In this document: one piece after another, positions 37,405 to 44,696 of the stretch
How the letters are laid out: every line of letters starts with the position of its first letter
Position numbering within the stretch: position 1 is the stretch's first letter
DNA from: Neptuniibacter halophilus
GTDB taxonomy: Bacteria; Pseudomonadota; Gammaproteobacteria; Pseudomonadales; Balneatricaceae
Reading direction: 5' to 3'
Length of the DNA: 64,000 bases
NCBI RefSeq assembly: GCF_030295765.1
Contig: NZ_AP027293.1
Span: 62,001 to 126,000 of the forward strand
Made by a program: the position numbers and the translations under genes
Notes under the pieces: model-generated
What the model was told of the DNA's origin: nothing
Databases searched by the model: none
What the model saw: only the letters and a program-made list of their open reading frames with translations

Positions 37405-37769
37405 ATGACGATCTTGAATGGAATGCTCCGGAATACGGTACTGGCGCTCTGCCTTATCACCCCGCAGCTGGTTGCAGCGGCTGCCGATCACTAGGACTGC
37501 GCACTCAATAAAGCTCGGTTTCTATCTGATACAGCTGATCTTATAGAAAACCATGCGTTCTCTTTCGTGGAAGGCCAATCTCTTCGGATTAACAGGAACA
37601 CCGGGCGGATAACCGGCGATACGGTTCTGGGTAATTCAAATGATCTTAAGCATACTGCTGCGATGGTCGTTGACCGGGGAAGTAAGGAGCAGGGCTTTCA
37701 GATGATGCTAATCGACCCTACGCCTGAAGCTGGAACCGGCGTGATGCTTCTTTATATAGAGGAGTTTAC
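37405..37769 (+). pseudogene. Secreted-protein gene with amber stop, interrupted by the TnpB element
   Basis: The frame starts at an ATG at 37405 (AGGAGG upstream) with a signal peptide (NTVLALCLITPQLVAAAADH) and then hits TAG at 37492-37494. The same frame continues open for about 100 codons with protein-like composition. It runs into the IS605-type element after TTAC at 37766-37769. Joining 37769 to 38953 across the element restores the frame for 14 more codons (TATASPYWPRSPEW) to a TGA at 38993-38995. The product would be a small periplasmic protein of unknown function. The TAG may be a mutation, a read error or, less likely, recoding. Confidence 0.65.
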
Positions 37770-37873
37770 TGACCGAGATGCGCGACAAGCCCCGTACTTC
37801 TAGTGCGGGGAAGGATAGCGCGGAACGCAAAGCGTTCCTTGTATAACTTGCAGTGTACTGTATATTTATACAT

Positions 37874-38935
37874 ATGAAGCTTACTAAGACTTTGAAAGTT
37901 CGCGTCAGAGACAAGCACTGCAACCTACTTAACCGCATGGCCTGTAGTGTGAATTTCTGCTGGAACTACATCAACGAACTTAGTCACCGATCTATCAAAG
38001 AGCGTGGCGTATTTCTGTCTGCCTATGATATACAGAAATATACGCAGGGTGCTCATAAAGAGCTGGGACTGCACAGTCACACCGTACAGTGTATTGGTAA
38101 AGAGTATGCTACCCGCCGCAAGCAGTTTAAGAAGAGCAAGCTGAACTGGCGTAAGTCCCTTGGCGTTCGGCGCTCACTGGGCTGGATTCCGATCAACACC
38201 GGCATGGCGAAGTGGAAAAACGGGCAGGTGTACCACAACGGTCATTATTTCAAAGTTTGGGACAGTTACGGGCTCAACCAGTATAAATTCCGAACCGCCT
38301 CTTTCTCGGAGGATGCGCGTGGCCGCTGGTACTTCAATGTTGTTGTTGAAGTCGAAGCTGAAGTTCCAGCCGGGCAGAATCAGATCGGTATTGATCTGGG
38401 CCTGAAGGACACGGCTACGTGCTCCGATGGCACGAAGCTCGAAGCCGGACGCTTCTACCGCGATCAGGAACCGAAGCTTGCCGTCGCTCAACGGGCCGGT
38501 AAGAAAAAACGCGTCAAAGCGATCCACGCCAAGATAGCGAACCGGCGCAAGGACGCTTTACATAAGTTTTCCCGCCAACTGGTGAACCGTTCCGGTGAAA
38601 TCTACGTTGGCAACGTAAAATCATCCTCGTTAGCCAAAACCAAAATGGCAAAGTCCGTGCTAGACGCTGGCTGGGCCATACTAAAAACAATGCTGGAATA
38701 TAAATGCGATGGCGCAGGCATTGTTTTTAAAGAGGTTAACGAGTCGTACACCTCCCAAGCCTGTTCGAGCTGTGGTAGTTTGCCCGATTCGAGGCCGAAA
38801 GGTATCGCAGGACTTGGAATAAGAGAATGGACTTGCAGTGAGTGTGGTGTCACTCACGACCGCGATGTGAACGCGGCCAAGAACATTCTTGCGGTCGGGC
38901 ATGGCCGTCCTATAGAGGGAATCCCCGTGCTTTAG
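37874..38935 (+). CDS. tnpB: TnpB RNA-guided nuclease with altered RuvC-II residue
   Basis: A 353-residue TnpB. The N-terminus (MKLTKTLKVRVRDKH) supports the ATG at 37874 over the GTG at 37853. RuvC-I Asp is in IGIDLGLKD near residue 174. A four-Cys zinc ribbon (CSSCG, CSECG) and RuvC-III Asp in HDRDVNAAKN near residue 330 are present. The place where canonical TnpBs have Glu (VIEDL) reads YVGNVKSS here, while FKEVNESYTSQ further on offers acidic residues near 287-290. TnpB proteins with such a rearranged catalytic Glu are known. The gene ends within the right-end hairpin. Confidence 0.88.
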   Translation: MKLTKTLKVRVRDKHCNLLNRMACSVNFCWNYINELSHRSIKERGVFLSAYDIQKYTQGAHKELGLHSHTVQCIGKEYATRRKQFKKSKLNWRKSLGVRRSLGWIPINTGMAKWKNGQVYHNGHYFKVWDSYGLNQYKFRTASFSEDARGRWYFNVVVEVEAEVPAGQNQIGIDLGLKDTATCSDGTKLEAGRFYRDQEPKLAVAQRAGKKKRVKAIHAKIANRRKDALHKFSRQLVNRSGEIYVGNVKSSSLAKTKMAKSVLDAGWAILKTMLEYKCDGAGIVFKEVNESYTSQACSSCGSLPDSRPKGIAGLGIREWTCSECGVTHDRDVNAAKNILAVGHGRPIEGIPVL

Positions 38936-38952
38936 CGCGGGGAGGATGTCAA
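38830..38952 (+). ncRNA. Probable omega RNA of TnpB (approximate bounds)
   Basis: TnpB guide RNAs come from the 3' part of tnpB through the right end of the element, ending at the insertion boundary so that the flanking DNA supplies the guide. The hairpin at 38923-38942 and the GGATGTCAA end fit this. The guide would then start at 38953. The 5' limit is a guess. Confidence 0.4.
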
Positions 38953-38967
38953 AGCGACAGCAAGCCC

Positions 38968-39342
38968 CTATTGGCCACGTTCTCCGGAATGGTGATCACC
39001 GGTATATGTCATTAATTCCCCGGCCTCCGGATCTGTTTCATTTAAGAACATACCGGTTACTGAGAATGCGAGTACCAGAAGACCTGTACTGACGGTATAT
39101 GAGCAAATCTGCAGGTCTTCTCCTGTCAGCAATAAACCTAAAGCGATCGCCAAAATCAAACTGCCGAACATGGTCAGGTGCTTGTAGAAGCGTTGGCACC
39201 AACTGAAGTAGGGGCTCAATTTTGAGTAGAAAACGGCCTCTTCAGTTGAGGCTGCATAGAGAATCGGGGCTATTAATGCCAGCGTTGAAAAGCCCAGTAT
39301 TGCAAAGTCGGCGGAGGCAAATATCAATTTGATGTCTTCCAT
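38968..39342 (-). CDS. Small polytopic membrane protein
   Basis: A 124-residue protein with four likely membrane segments (starting near residues 12, 50, 68 and 84) and a hydrophilic C-terminus. It is not recognised. It follows the 103-residue gene by 5 bp within a minus-strand run of small genes. Its 3' end would overlap the restored end of the pseudogene on the other strand by 28 bp. Confidence 0.55.
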   Translation of the reverse strand: MEDIKLIFASADFAILGFSTLALIAPILYAASTEEAVFYSKLSPYFSWCQRFYKHLTMFGSLILAIALGLLLTGEDLQICSYTVSTGLLVLAFSVTGMFLNETDPEAGELMTYTGDHHSGERGQ

Positions 39343-39347
39343 GATGT

Positions 39348-39659
39348 TTATTGTTCCTGTTTTGCATGCTCTCGATTCATCAAGAATCGAGAATACTTCT
39401 CTCGATAGACTGCGATCTCTTTATGCGCAGCAGTTAGGCGTTGCTCAACATAATGGAGATGGCTTTGGGAGGCTGCAAAATTTGCCGCCAGTCTATCACT
39501 GATGGCTTGCCAAGCCTCTGCTTCTGAGTTCCAGTGGGAATATTCACTGATCAAGCAGCCCTCAGAATCTTGCCGATTCTCAATATCCGCAGTGACCTTC
39601 ACCGGTCGTAGCTGGTTCAGATCCGCTCTCCAGATTGGTATATAAGGGCTGAACTTCAT
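39348..39659 (-). CDS. Unknown small protein
   Basis: A 103-residue protein with an N-terminal beta-like part (MKFSPYIPIWRADLNQLRPV) and a helical, charged C-terminus. It is not recognised. Its start overlaps the previous small gene by 4 bp (ATGA), which argues that both are real and coupled. Confidence 0.5.
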   Translation of the reverse strand: MKFSPYIPIWRADLNQLRPVKVTADIENRQDSEGCLISEYSHWNSEAEAWQAISDRLAANFAASQSHLHYVEQRLTAAHKEIAVYREKYSRFLMNREHAKQEQ

Positions 39660-39814
39660 GATTTAGGATCCTGTTGCTCTTTGGGACGCTTTTTCTGCTT
39701 CAGCCTGGCGCGGTAGGCTTTCTGTTTTGCGGCGTTGTCTTTATGTTTCCGGGGTCTTCCGACTCGGTTTGGAAGTAAACTGAGAGTGTCGTGATCTTTT
39801 GCATCGATCGCCAT
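39656..39814 (-). CDS. 52-residue basic protein
   Basis: A short frame starts at an ATG at 39814 with AGGAGG eight bases upstream and ends with an ATGA overlap to the next gene. The product contains NRVGRPRKHKDNAAKQKAYR, an AT-hook-like GRPRK followed by a basic helix. Similar short basic proteins occur on plasmids and phages. Nucleic-acid binding is likely from composition; the role is unknown. Confidence 0.6.
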   Translation of the reverse strand: MAIDAKDHDTLSLLPNRVGRPRKHKDNAAKQKAYRARLKQKKRPKEQQDPKS

Positions 39815-39826
39815 GTCATCAGCCTC

Positions 39827-40096
39827 CTACATCCGGAATAACCATCTTTCAAAAGTCAGGGCGTCTGGACGAATGCCCGGGCGCTCCTCAATAACGACTG
39901 ACCCGTAACCGCCATTTGGTGTGATGGCATACCCCGCAATCTGCCGGGCAACTCGGTAATCCGGCGTACTGGTAATGTAATCACCGTTCACGGATAGAAT
40001 GACGCACGTATCATCATAACCATCGGAAACTTTGGAAACGGCTGTATGGCCTCCAACTTGCTCAGGTTCTCTGGCAATAACCTTCTCTTCTGGCAT
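39827..40096 (-). CDS. Unknown small protein after the Tus-like gene
   Basis: An 89-residue protein from the ATG at 40096. A TTG at 40108 in the same frame would overlap the upstream stop by 4 bp and is an alternative start. It is beta-rich with ILSVNGDYITSTPDYRV in the middle. Not recognised. It lies between the Tus-like gene and the 52-residue protein in a tight minus-strand run. Confidence 0.5.
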   Translation of the reverse strand: MPEEKVIAREPEQVGGHTAVSKVSDGYDDTCVILSVNGDYITSTPDYRVARQIAGYAITPNGGYGSVVIEERPGIRPDALTFERWLFRM

Positions 40097-40104
40097 GGTA
40101 GGTC

Positions 40105-40977
40105 TCAAGCTATGTATTGGTGAGCACGGATAGACGGAAGAAACACTTCAGGCGAAATGGTCTGGTCCGATCGCTGGGTGTTTGTACGGGTTCCCCCTTT
40201 ATTCAGCACGGGCATGATGTTGCCAGTGGCGCAAAGAATTGGCACTGGAGCATGCACCTGCCGCCGATCCATGGTTTTGACACCATCTTTAATAGTCGGG
40301 TGAAAAAGAGTGGCTTTAAGGGTTGGGCTCTGTGCTTTCTGAACGATAGCTAAGTTATTACTACTTGGAATTTTAGAAAGAATCTCTCTATCAATGTGAG
40401 CTTGTTCAGAACTGAGTTTGTCCAGCATTTTGGCTGCTTGCTCAATGGTAATCCGGCGAACACTGTTCCCTTGCTTTTCAAGCCAAGAAATACGATGTGG
40501 AGCCTTCTCAACGACTGGAATCTTACGTGTTGCCTGCTTCACACAAAGCCGACCAATACCTGCATGGCGCAGCAGACTGCGAATATGCTCCTGCTGATTT
40601 AAAACCTCTCTTAGAGAGGTGTGCTTGCTGAGCCGCGTGCGTAAATCTTTAAAGTGTTCAGCAAGAACGGCCTTGGTTTCATTGATTTCGAGCGCTTTCG
40701 CCAGACTGGATGGCCCCACCAACAAAACACCTTTCTGTTTTTTGGTTTCATTGCCTTGCTGGCCCACCTGGTACTCGATCCCGGTAATCGCCTTGATCGC
40801 TTGCTGCAGGTATTCAGGGTAATCATTTACGGCGTAGAAACATCCCTTTTTCTCATCTTCATCTGGGTTCATACCCGGCATCCAAATCGAGTGGGTTTCA
40901 TGCAATAGCGCCTGTTCGAGTTCGGTCTGCTGTGCAATCAGATCTTTTAAGCTTAAGAGTAAGTCACCGGATATCAT
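40105..40977 (-). CDS. Tus-like replication terminus-binding protein
   Basis: A 290-residue protein whose pattern follows E. coli Tus over much of its length. KGVLLVGPSSLAKAL resembles the Tus GVLCYQVDNLSQAAL region. RHAGIGRLCVKQATRKIPVV followed by PHRISWLEKQ resembles RHLPGLITLNAYRTLTVL and PATLRFGWANK. The C-terminal HAPVPILCATGN and FLPSIRAHQYIA resemble CPTPLIALIN and IPRLHLYVAD. Length is close to the 309 residues of Tus. Tus halts replication forks at Ter sites in one direction. SD AGGAG precedes the ATG. Two Ter-like sequences lie upstream, as TerB lies upstream of tus in E. coli. The call is from remembered sequence. Confidence 0.7.
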   Translation of the reverse strand: MISGDLLLSLKDLIAQQTELEQALLHETHSIWMPGMNPDEDEKKGCFYAVNDYPEYLQQAIKAITGIEYQVGQQGNETKKQKGVLLVGPSSLAKALEINETKAVLAEHFKDLRTRLSKHTSLREVLNQQEHIRSLLRHAGIGRLCVKQATRKIPVVEKAPHRISWLEKQGNSVRRITIEQAAKMLDKLSSEQAHIDREILSKIPSSNNLAIVQKAQSPTLKATLFHPTIKDGVKTMDRRQVHAPVPILCATGNIMPVLNKGGTRTNTQRSDQTISPEVFLPSIRAHQYIA

Positions 40978-41081
40978 CGATCACTCCTATACATCACTGG
41001 AAGTAATAGGGGCGCGGTGAGCTTGGAAGTGTGCCAGGTGGCGCAGGGTAAATATCATACCGATCACAGCTTTAACCGCTT

Positions 41082-41100
41082 GAGTACGCTGTATGATGAG
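41082..41100 (+). promoter_or_regulatory. Ter-like site 1 upstream of the Tus-like gene
   Basis: GAGTACGCTGTATGATGAG matches the E. coli Ter pattern AGTATGTTGTAACTAAAG at AGTA, the G at the sixth position and TGTA. It is the left arm of an inverted repeat whose second copy lies 54 bp away. Fork-blocking function is inference. Confidence 0.45.
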
Positions 41101-41154
41101 CCCCAGCCCGGAGGACGTTTCCACCATCTTGCTGGGATGGGTCGAAACCTGAGA

Positions 41155-41173
41155 CTCATGATACAGCGTACTC
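41155..41173 (-). promoter_or_regulatory. Ter-like site 2, inverted copy
   Basis: On the minus strand this reads GAGTACGCTGTATCATGAG, identical to site 1 except for one base. The inverted arrangement, the position in the promoter region of a tus-like gene and the shared AGTAnGnTGTA core support a protein-binding site, either for autoregulation or for fork arrest. Confidence 0.45.
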
Positions 41174-41303
41174 GCCCTCATAGGGCATAATTCTAGCAGT
41201 TTTTAATATGCTGTTTAAGCATAATATTTTATATATTGAGAGAGGCTATGCCTCTTGGAGGGATGTTGAGTATTTACTGTTTGATACTACACCACAACCC
41301 TCA

Positions 41304-42440
41304 TTAATTTATTTGGTCTCTCCGTTGATCCAGAAGCACCCTTTTAACCCGTTGCACTGTTCGCGTAGATGCACCTGTCATGGTAGCGGTATCACGTATT
41401 GAGAGCCCATCTGCCAGCGCTTTAGCTATTAGCTGGTTAGTCGGTTTCGATAAGTACCGGTCTATGCTTTCTGCACTCCCTTTCGGGCGACCTAAAACGG
41501 CTCCCATTTTCTTAGCTTTCTTTACCCCCTGACGAACCGCGACTAAGCGCCGTTCTTCTTTTCTCCACCAATCACGCATGATCTTCTCCTCGGTAGCAGT
41601 GAAGACCCTTTGGGGGATACGCTTAAGATCACTGATTATTTTTTTGGCCTCGGCCGCGTCAAAGGAAAAGTATTCTGTCAAAGTTCCAACTGGGACATTG
41701 TTGGCTGAGTACCGGTATTTGAAATAGCGCTCACAGTGTCCTCTATGCTCTTTGAACACCAGTGGTTTAATAATGATCGAACTATAGAATTGCTGCAGAT
41801 CTCGCTTGATTTCAGGCAGGCGATCGGCAAGAGGGCGCGAGGTCAGGCCGATTTTATAAAGCTCCTCATCATCCGCTGTAATTGATAAGAAATAGAGGTG
41901 CTGACCAGCAAGCCGGCGCAGCTGCGCCCTATAAATACTGAGAGCTACTTTGTCGGTCTCTAACTGATAATAGTCTGCTAACTCCACCAACCGGCGATGA
42001 GCATCTAATAACAGTTCTGGATGCAGCTGACTAAACAGGTTGAGGCTCAACCCACCAACGGGGATCTTTCCTCGTTTAGTAAATTCAAATGGCATACTCC
42101 GAAAAATGTTTTCTTGAAGCATACCCAGTTTGACAAGGGATTCAGGGGCTCTGGCCAACCCTTTGCTGCCTAGTTCTGATTGCTTCCACAGTGTTTGCAG
42201 GGTTTCAAACTCATCATGTGACAGCGACAGTGTGAAGTCATCAAAGCCCGGTAGCGATCGGAGAGATGCCACACCGTTACAACTTTCTTCAAGGTGGGAA
42301 AAATGGTGCTCTTTAATGTTCCCCTTTTTTGCAACAAGCAGGCCCTGACAGAAGGGGCATTGAAGATCGGATTTACCGCGATCACAATCCTCGATCCCGA
42401 TATAGTCTCCATTTTGAGTTATTCCGACAGTGAGGTTCAT
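41304..42440 (-). CDS. Zinc-finger, GIY-YIG-like and resolvase-HTH fusion protein
   Basis: A 378-residue three-part protein. The N-terminus has CPFCQ near residue 28 and HHFSHLEESC near residue 45, a CoiA-like zinc site. The middle contains HLYFLSITADDEELYKIGLT near residue 180, with a later CERYFKYRY, the pattern of T5orf172/GIY-YIG-type nuclease domains. The C-terminus has GRPKGSAESIDRY and then LADGLSIRDTATMTGASTRT, a serine-resolvase type HTH. The combination suggests a DNA-binding nuclease or a regulator built from nuclease parts. The ATG at 42440 is preceded by a long inverted repeat. Confidence 0.65.
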   Translation of the reverse strand: MNLTVGITQNGDYIGIEDCDRGKSDLQCPFCQGLLVAKKGNIKEHHFSHLEESCNGVASLRSLPGFDDFTLSLSHDEFETLQTLWKQSELGSKGLARAPESLVKLGMLQENIFRSMPFEFTKRGKIPVGGLSLNLFSQLHPELLLDAHRRLVELADYYQLETDKVALSIYRAQLRRLAGQHLYFLSITADDEELYKIGLTSRPLADRLPEIKRDLQQFYSSIIIKPLVFKEHRGHCERYFKYRYSANNVPVGTLTEYFSFDAAEAKKIISDLKRIPQRVFTATEEKIMRDWWRKEERRLVAVRQGVKKAKKMGAVLGRPKGSAESIDRYLSKPTNQLIAKALADGLSIRDTATMTGASTRTVQRVKRVLLDQRRDQIN

Positions 42441-42458
42441 TTAGCGCCCTTGAAACAG

Positions 42459-42510
42459 ATCATTAAAGTACCACGGCATTCAGGCAGAATATCCGTAGTA
42501 CTTTAATGAT
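42459..42510. promoter_or_regulatory. Inverted repeat upstream of the fusion-protein gene
   Basis: Arms of 18 bp (ATCATTAAAGTACCACGG and its complement with one mismatch) are separated by 16 bp. It lies 19 bp before the start codon of the fusion protein and 48 bp after the lipoprotein stop. There is no T tract, so an operator is more likely than a terminator. Confidence 0.55.
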
Positions 42511-42557
42511 TCAAGCCGGGGCCACAAATCAAACCAGTAAAGGAGGGAAACTGGTTG

Positions 42558-42941
42558 CTACCGCTGCGAACAAACAAACTTAACTAAATCTGCCTTGCTT
42601 GAACCTTGAATTAGTTCGGTCCAGGGGGAGTTCGGGTATTGCTTTATATTTTCAACGCTACCTTCACCATACCCTATCGCTCGGTATCGGCTATTCTGGC
42701 AGTCGATCAATGTGTGCGAATACCCATGGCTCATCGAACTAATGCGGCTGTGAGTGGCCTTGAGATAGCCTCGATCGGCTTCAAGCGCGATCAGGTAATA
42801 ATCAGCCTTTTCAGCCATGCTTCTAGGTATGAGCTGCCCTTTAATTTCCTGATTAGTATGACTGGGTGAGTTGGAATCACTATCAGAGCAGGCAGCAAGC
42901 AGGAAAGCTCCGGCCAGTGCAAACATTGTCTTTATCAACAT
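42558..42941 (-). CDS. Small lipoprotein
   Basis: A 127-residue protein with a lipoprotein signal (MLIKTMFALAGAFLLAACSD; lipobox LAAC, mature Cys at residue 18). The mature part contains two further cysteines (DCQNSR and the C-terminal FVCSQR) that could form a disulfide. The function is unknown. Small lipoproteins on conjugative plasmids are sometimes entry-exclusion proteins, but nothing here proves that. Confidence 0.65.
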   Translation of the reverse strand: MLIKTMFALAGAFLLAACSDSDSNSPSHTNQEIKGQLIPRSMAEKADYYLIALEADRGYLKATHSRISSMSHGYSHTLIDCQNSRYRAIGYGEGSVENIKQYPNSPWTELIQGSSKADLVKFVCSQR

Positions 42942-43016
42942 AAACCGTCCTTGTTCTAATGAGAGAGATAGGTCATCGCGGAAAAACTTTTTTCCAAGGG
43001 ATTCCCATAGCCTGTT

Positions 43017-43856
43017 TTAGCGCGAAAATAATTTATCGTAAAGCTCATCCATCGAGCCGACTTTTTCAAACTGGTTTTTGCTAGCTTTTCTAATTTGCGG
43101 CCGCTCTAGCTTCCGGCCTTCGGCGTTCCCTTTTGTGTGCTTCGCTAAAGGGAAAGTATCAATGCAAGGAAGCGGTTTACCAGCCGAGCCACCGAAGAAG
43201 AGGAAAGGCCCCAGCTCCAGCGTTTCATCATTAAATTCCATCCATACCACACAGCCGCTGGGCTTAGAAGCAAGCGCAGTGTGAATTGTTTGTGAACTGG
43301 CATTGCCACCGTGCTTTGTCGATTTGAGCTGAATATGTCTGACAACACCATTATTTTCTGCAATGAGATCGTAACCTTTACTATCTACTTCTGGTTTCGC
43401 TATTTCCAGATCGCAATGATGCTCTAACCACGAACGCTTCAGCAGTTCCGAAATAAACAGATGCTCTAGCATTTTTTCCCTGAATGATGAGTGTCGAAAG
43501 TGCTTGGTCTTTGCCAGATCCAAACTCTGCTCAGTTGGTGCTGGGTTGGTATCAACGGCCTTAGGTATTTTTGGTTCTAGGCTTTTACCGCTCTCCACCA
43601 GCGCTACATATTGCCTCATGGCTGAGGTGTAATTTCCGATGGTTTTTTCACTGACTAAGCCTTGGAGATCGGCGCGATAACGCTCGATATGCTGCTCACT
43701 ATTGAGCGTAGACGGGTTGATATCGATCGCCAGGTGCTTGCTCACGGCGTTAAGGTAGCCAACATATGATCGTACAGAGTCAGCGACTTGATCATTATCG
43801 CCAACGCCCTGTTTTCGAATAAAGGCTTCGAATTTATCTAACAATGCTACAGGCAT
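43017..43856 (-). CDS. PD-(D/E)XK nuclease-like protein with a recombinase-like N-terminus
   Basis: A 279-residue protein. The first 100 residues resemble a SAM-like core-binding domain (VADSVRSYVGYLNAV, then SEKTIGNYTSAMRQYVAL). Residues about 125-200 have a restriction-endonuclease-like core: a helix with E, then KPEVDSKGYDLIAENNG and RHIQLKSTKHGG, which supplies the D and QxK signature. A basic tail follows. It could be a nuclease of the plasmid, perhaps for defence or DNA processing. SD AGGAG is present upstream of the ATG. It is followed upstream by the KorA-like gene on the same strand. Confidence 0.6.
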   Translation of the reverse strand: MPVALLDKFEAFIRKQGVGDNDQVADSVRSYVGYLNAVSKHLAIDINPSTLNSEQHIERYRADLQGLVSEKTIGNYTSAMRQYVALVESGKSLEPKIPKAVDTNPAPTEQSLDLAKTKHFRHSSFREKMLEHLFISELLKRSWLEHHCDLEIAKPEVDSKGYDLIAENNGVVRHIQLKSTKHGGNASSQTIHTALASKPSGCVVWMEFNDETLELGPFLFFGGSAGKPLPCIDTFPLAKHTKGNAEGRKLERPQIRKASKNQFEKVGSMDELYDKLFSR

Positions 43857-43882
43857 CTTGGCTCCTATCCGATCGCCGGGAT

Positions 43883-44119
43883 TTACCGGTTGAATTCAGA
43901 GACTTTTATCGCCCAGTCATTGAGCTTTTTGAGCTTAGACACCAGGCGAGAGAGAGATTCTTGGGTGACACCATGCCGGGCAGCGATCTCCGGTTGATTC
44001 CCGCCATGAATCAGGTACTCCCTGGCTGCATCTCGAACGGATTCTGCCCCTGCCCGCTTCGCTACCTGTTCCAGCAATAGATCGACATGCTGGGGTTCGA
44101 CTTGGCCTTTCTTTATCAT
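43883..44119 (-). CDS. KorA/TrfB-like transcriptional repressor
   Basis: A 78-residue protein with one HTH: VRDAAREYLIHGGNQPEIAA followed by RHGVTQESLSRLVSKLKKL. The pattern (helix, short Gly-rich turn, Gln-x-x-IA, GVT, recognition helix with SxLVxK) matches the TrfB/KorA family, global repressors of plasmid backbone promoters. It is shorter than RK2 KorA and lacks the C-terminal dimerisation part. It lies just upstream of the nuclease-like gene (26-bp gap), with which it probably forms an operon. Confidence 0.7.
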   Translation of the reverse strand: MIKKGQVEPQHVDLLLEQVAKRAGAESVRDAAREYLIHGGNQPEIAARHGVTQESLSRLVSKLKKLNDWAIKVSEFNR

Positions 44120-44154
44120 AATTTCTCACTATCCACTGGAGCAGTTCTTTACCG

Positions 44155-44601
44155 CTAAATATCGAAAACGTCGGCTGGCTCTTCATACCAAGGCAAGTCG
44201 GTCTTTCTGAGCGTGTGTTTCAGGATATTAGGAATCGATTCCAGGTATTCAATGAATGCTTCATTCTTCATCCAATGAGGGTCAATTTCGTGCCCACCAG
44301 CACTGTGAAGTAGCTCGAACCAAACCCCTGTCAGCCCCAGATCCCCAAAACTATACGCCGTTACTACATAACGACCATCGGACGAATAATGCCAAGTCTC
44401 TAAGCAAACTTGATTCTGTTCTACGGCTGCATTGGGGATATTAAATGTATCCATAGCCTCTTTCGGAATCTGATTATGGACCTTAAAATCCTCAATGAAG
44501 TAAAAACTCGCCAGCGCCTGGGCCATCTTTGCCGCGTTCGTGTTGCGGCTTAAAGATACAAAGCTTTGGGCCTTTTTCAAATGTTCTTCATGGGTCAGCA
44601 T
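44155..44601 (-). CDS. Unknown protein
   Basis: A 148-residue soluble protein not recognised. It begins MLTHEEHLKKAQSFVSLSRN, is helical at the N-terminus and shows a beta-rich middle (YVVTAYSFGDLGLTGVWFEL). It lies upstream of the KorA-like gene on the same strand with a 35-bp gap and may be co-transcribed with it. Confidence 0.5.
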   Translation of the reverse strand: MLTHEEHLKKAQSFVSLSRNTNAAKMAQALASFYFIEDFKVHNQIPKEAMDTFNIPNAAVEQNQVCLETWHYSSDGRYVVTAYSFGDLGLTGVWFELLHSAGGHEIDPHWMKNEAFIEYLESIPNILKHTLRKTDLPWYEEPADVFDI

Positions 44602-44696
44602 ATCGACAATCCTTGTGCGGCATATTTGAAATGCCTGTTGTTAAAAAAAACTGATGCACAGTCATAATCTGCTATCTAACTGGCGCAAACCATCAC

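Larger units (their letters stand above)
37770..38952 (+). mobile_element. IS605-family element carrying only tnpB
   Basis: The left end follows a TTAC target and the right end finishes with TCAA (38949-38952), as in IS608-type elements. Hairpins mark both ends: left stem CCCCGTAC/GTGCGGGG (37790-37810), right stem CCCCGTGC/GCGCGGGG (38923-38942). Removing it restores the reading frame of the interrupted secreted-protein gene. No tnpA is present, so movement would need a Y1 transposase in trans. Confidence 0.8.

Noticed and set aside
40987..41181. 64-residue frame just upstream of the Tus-like gene
   Set aside because: It lies over the paired Ter-like inverted repeats in the promoter region, has no convincing SD and an unusual composition. 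The regulatory reading explains the sequence better.
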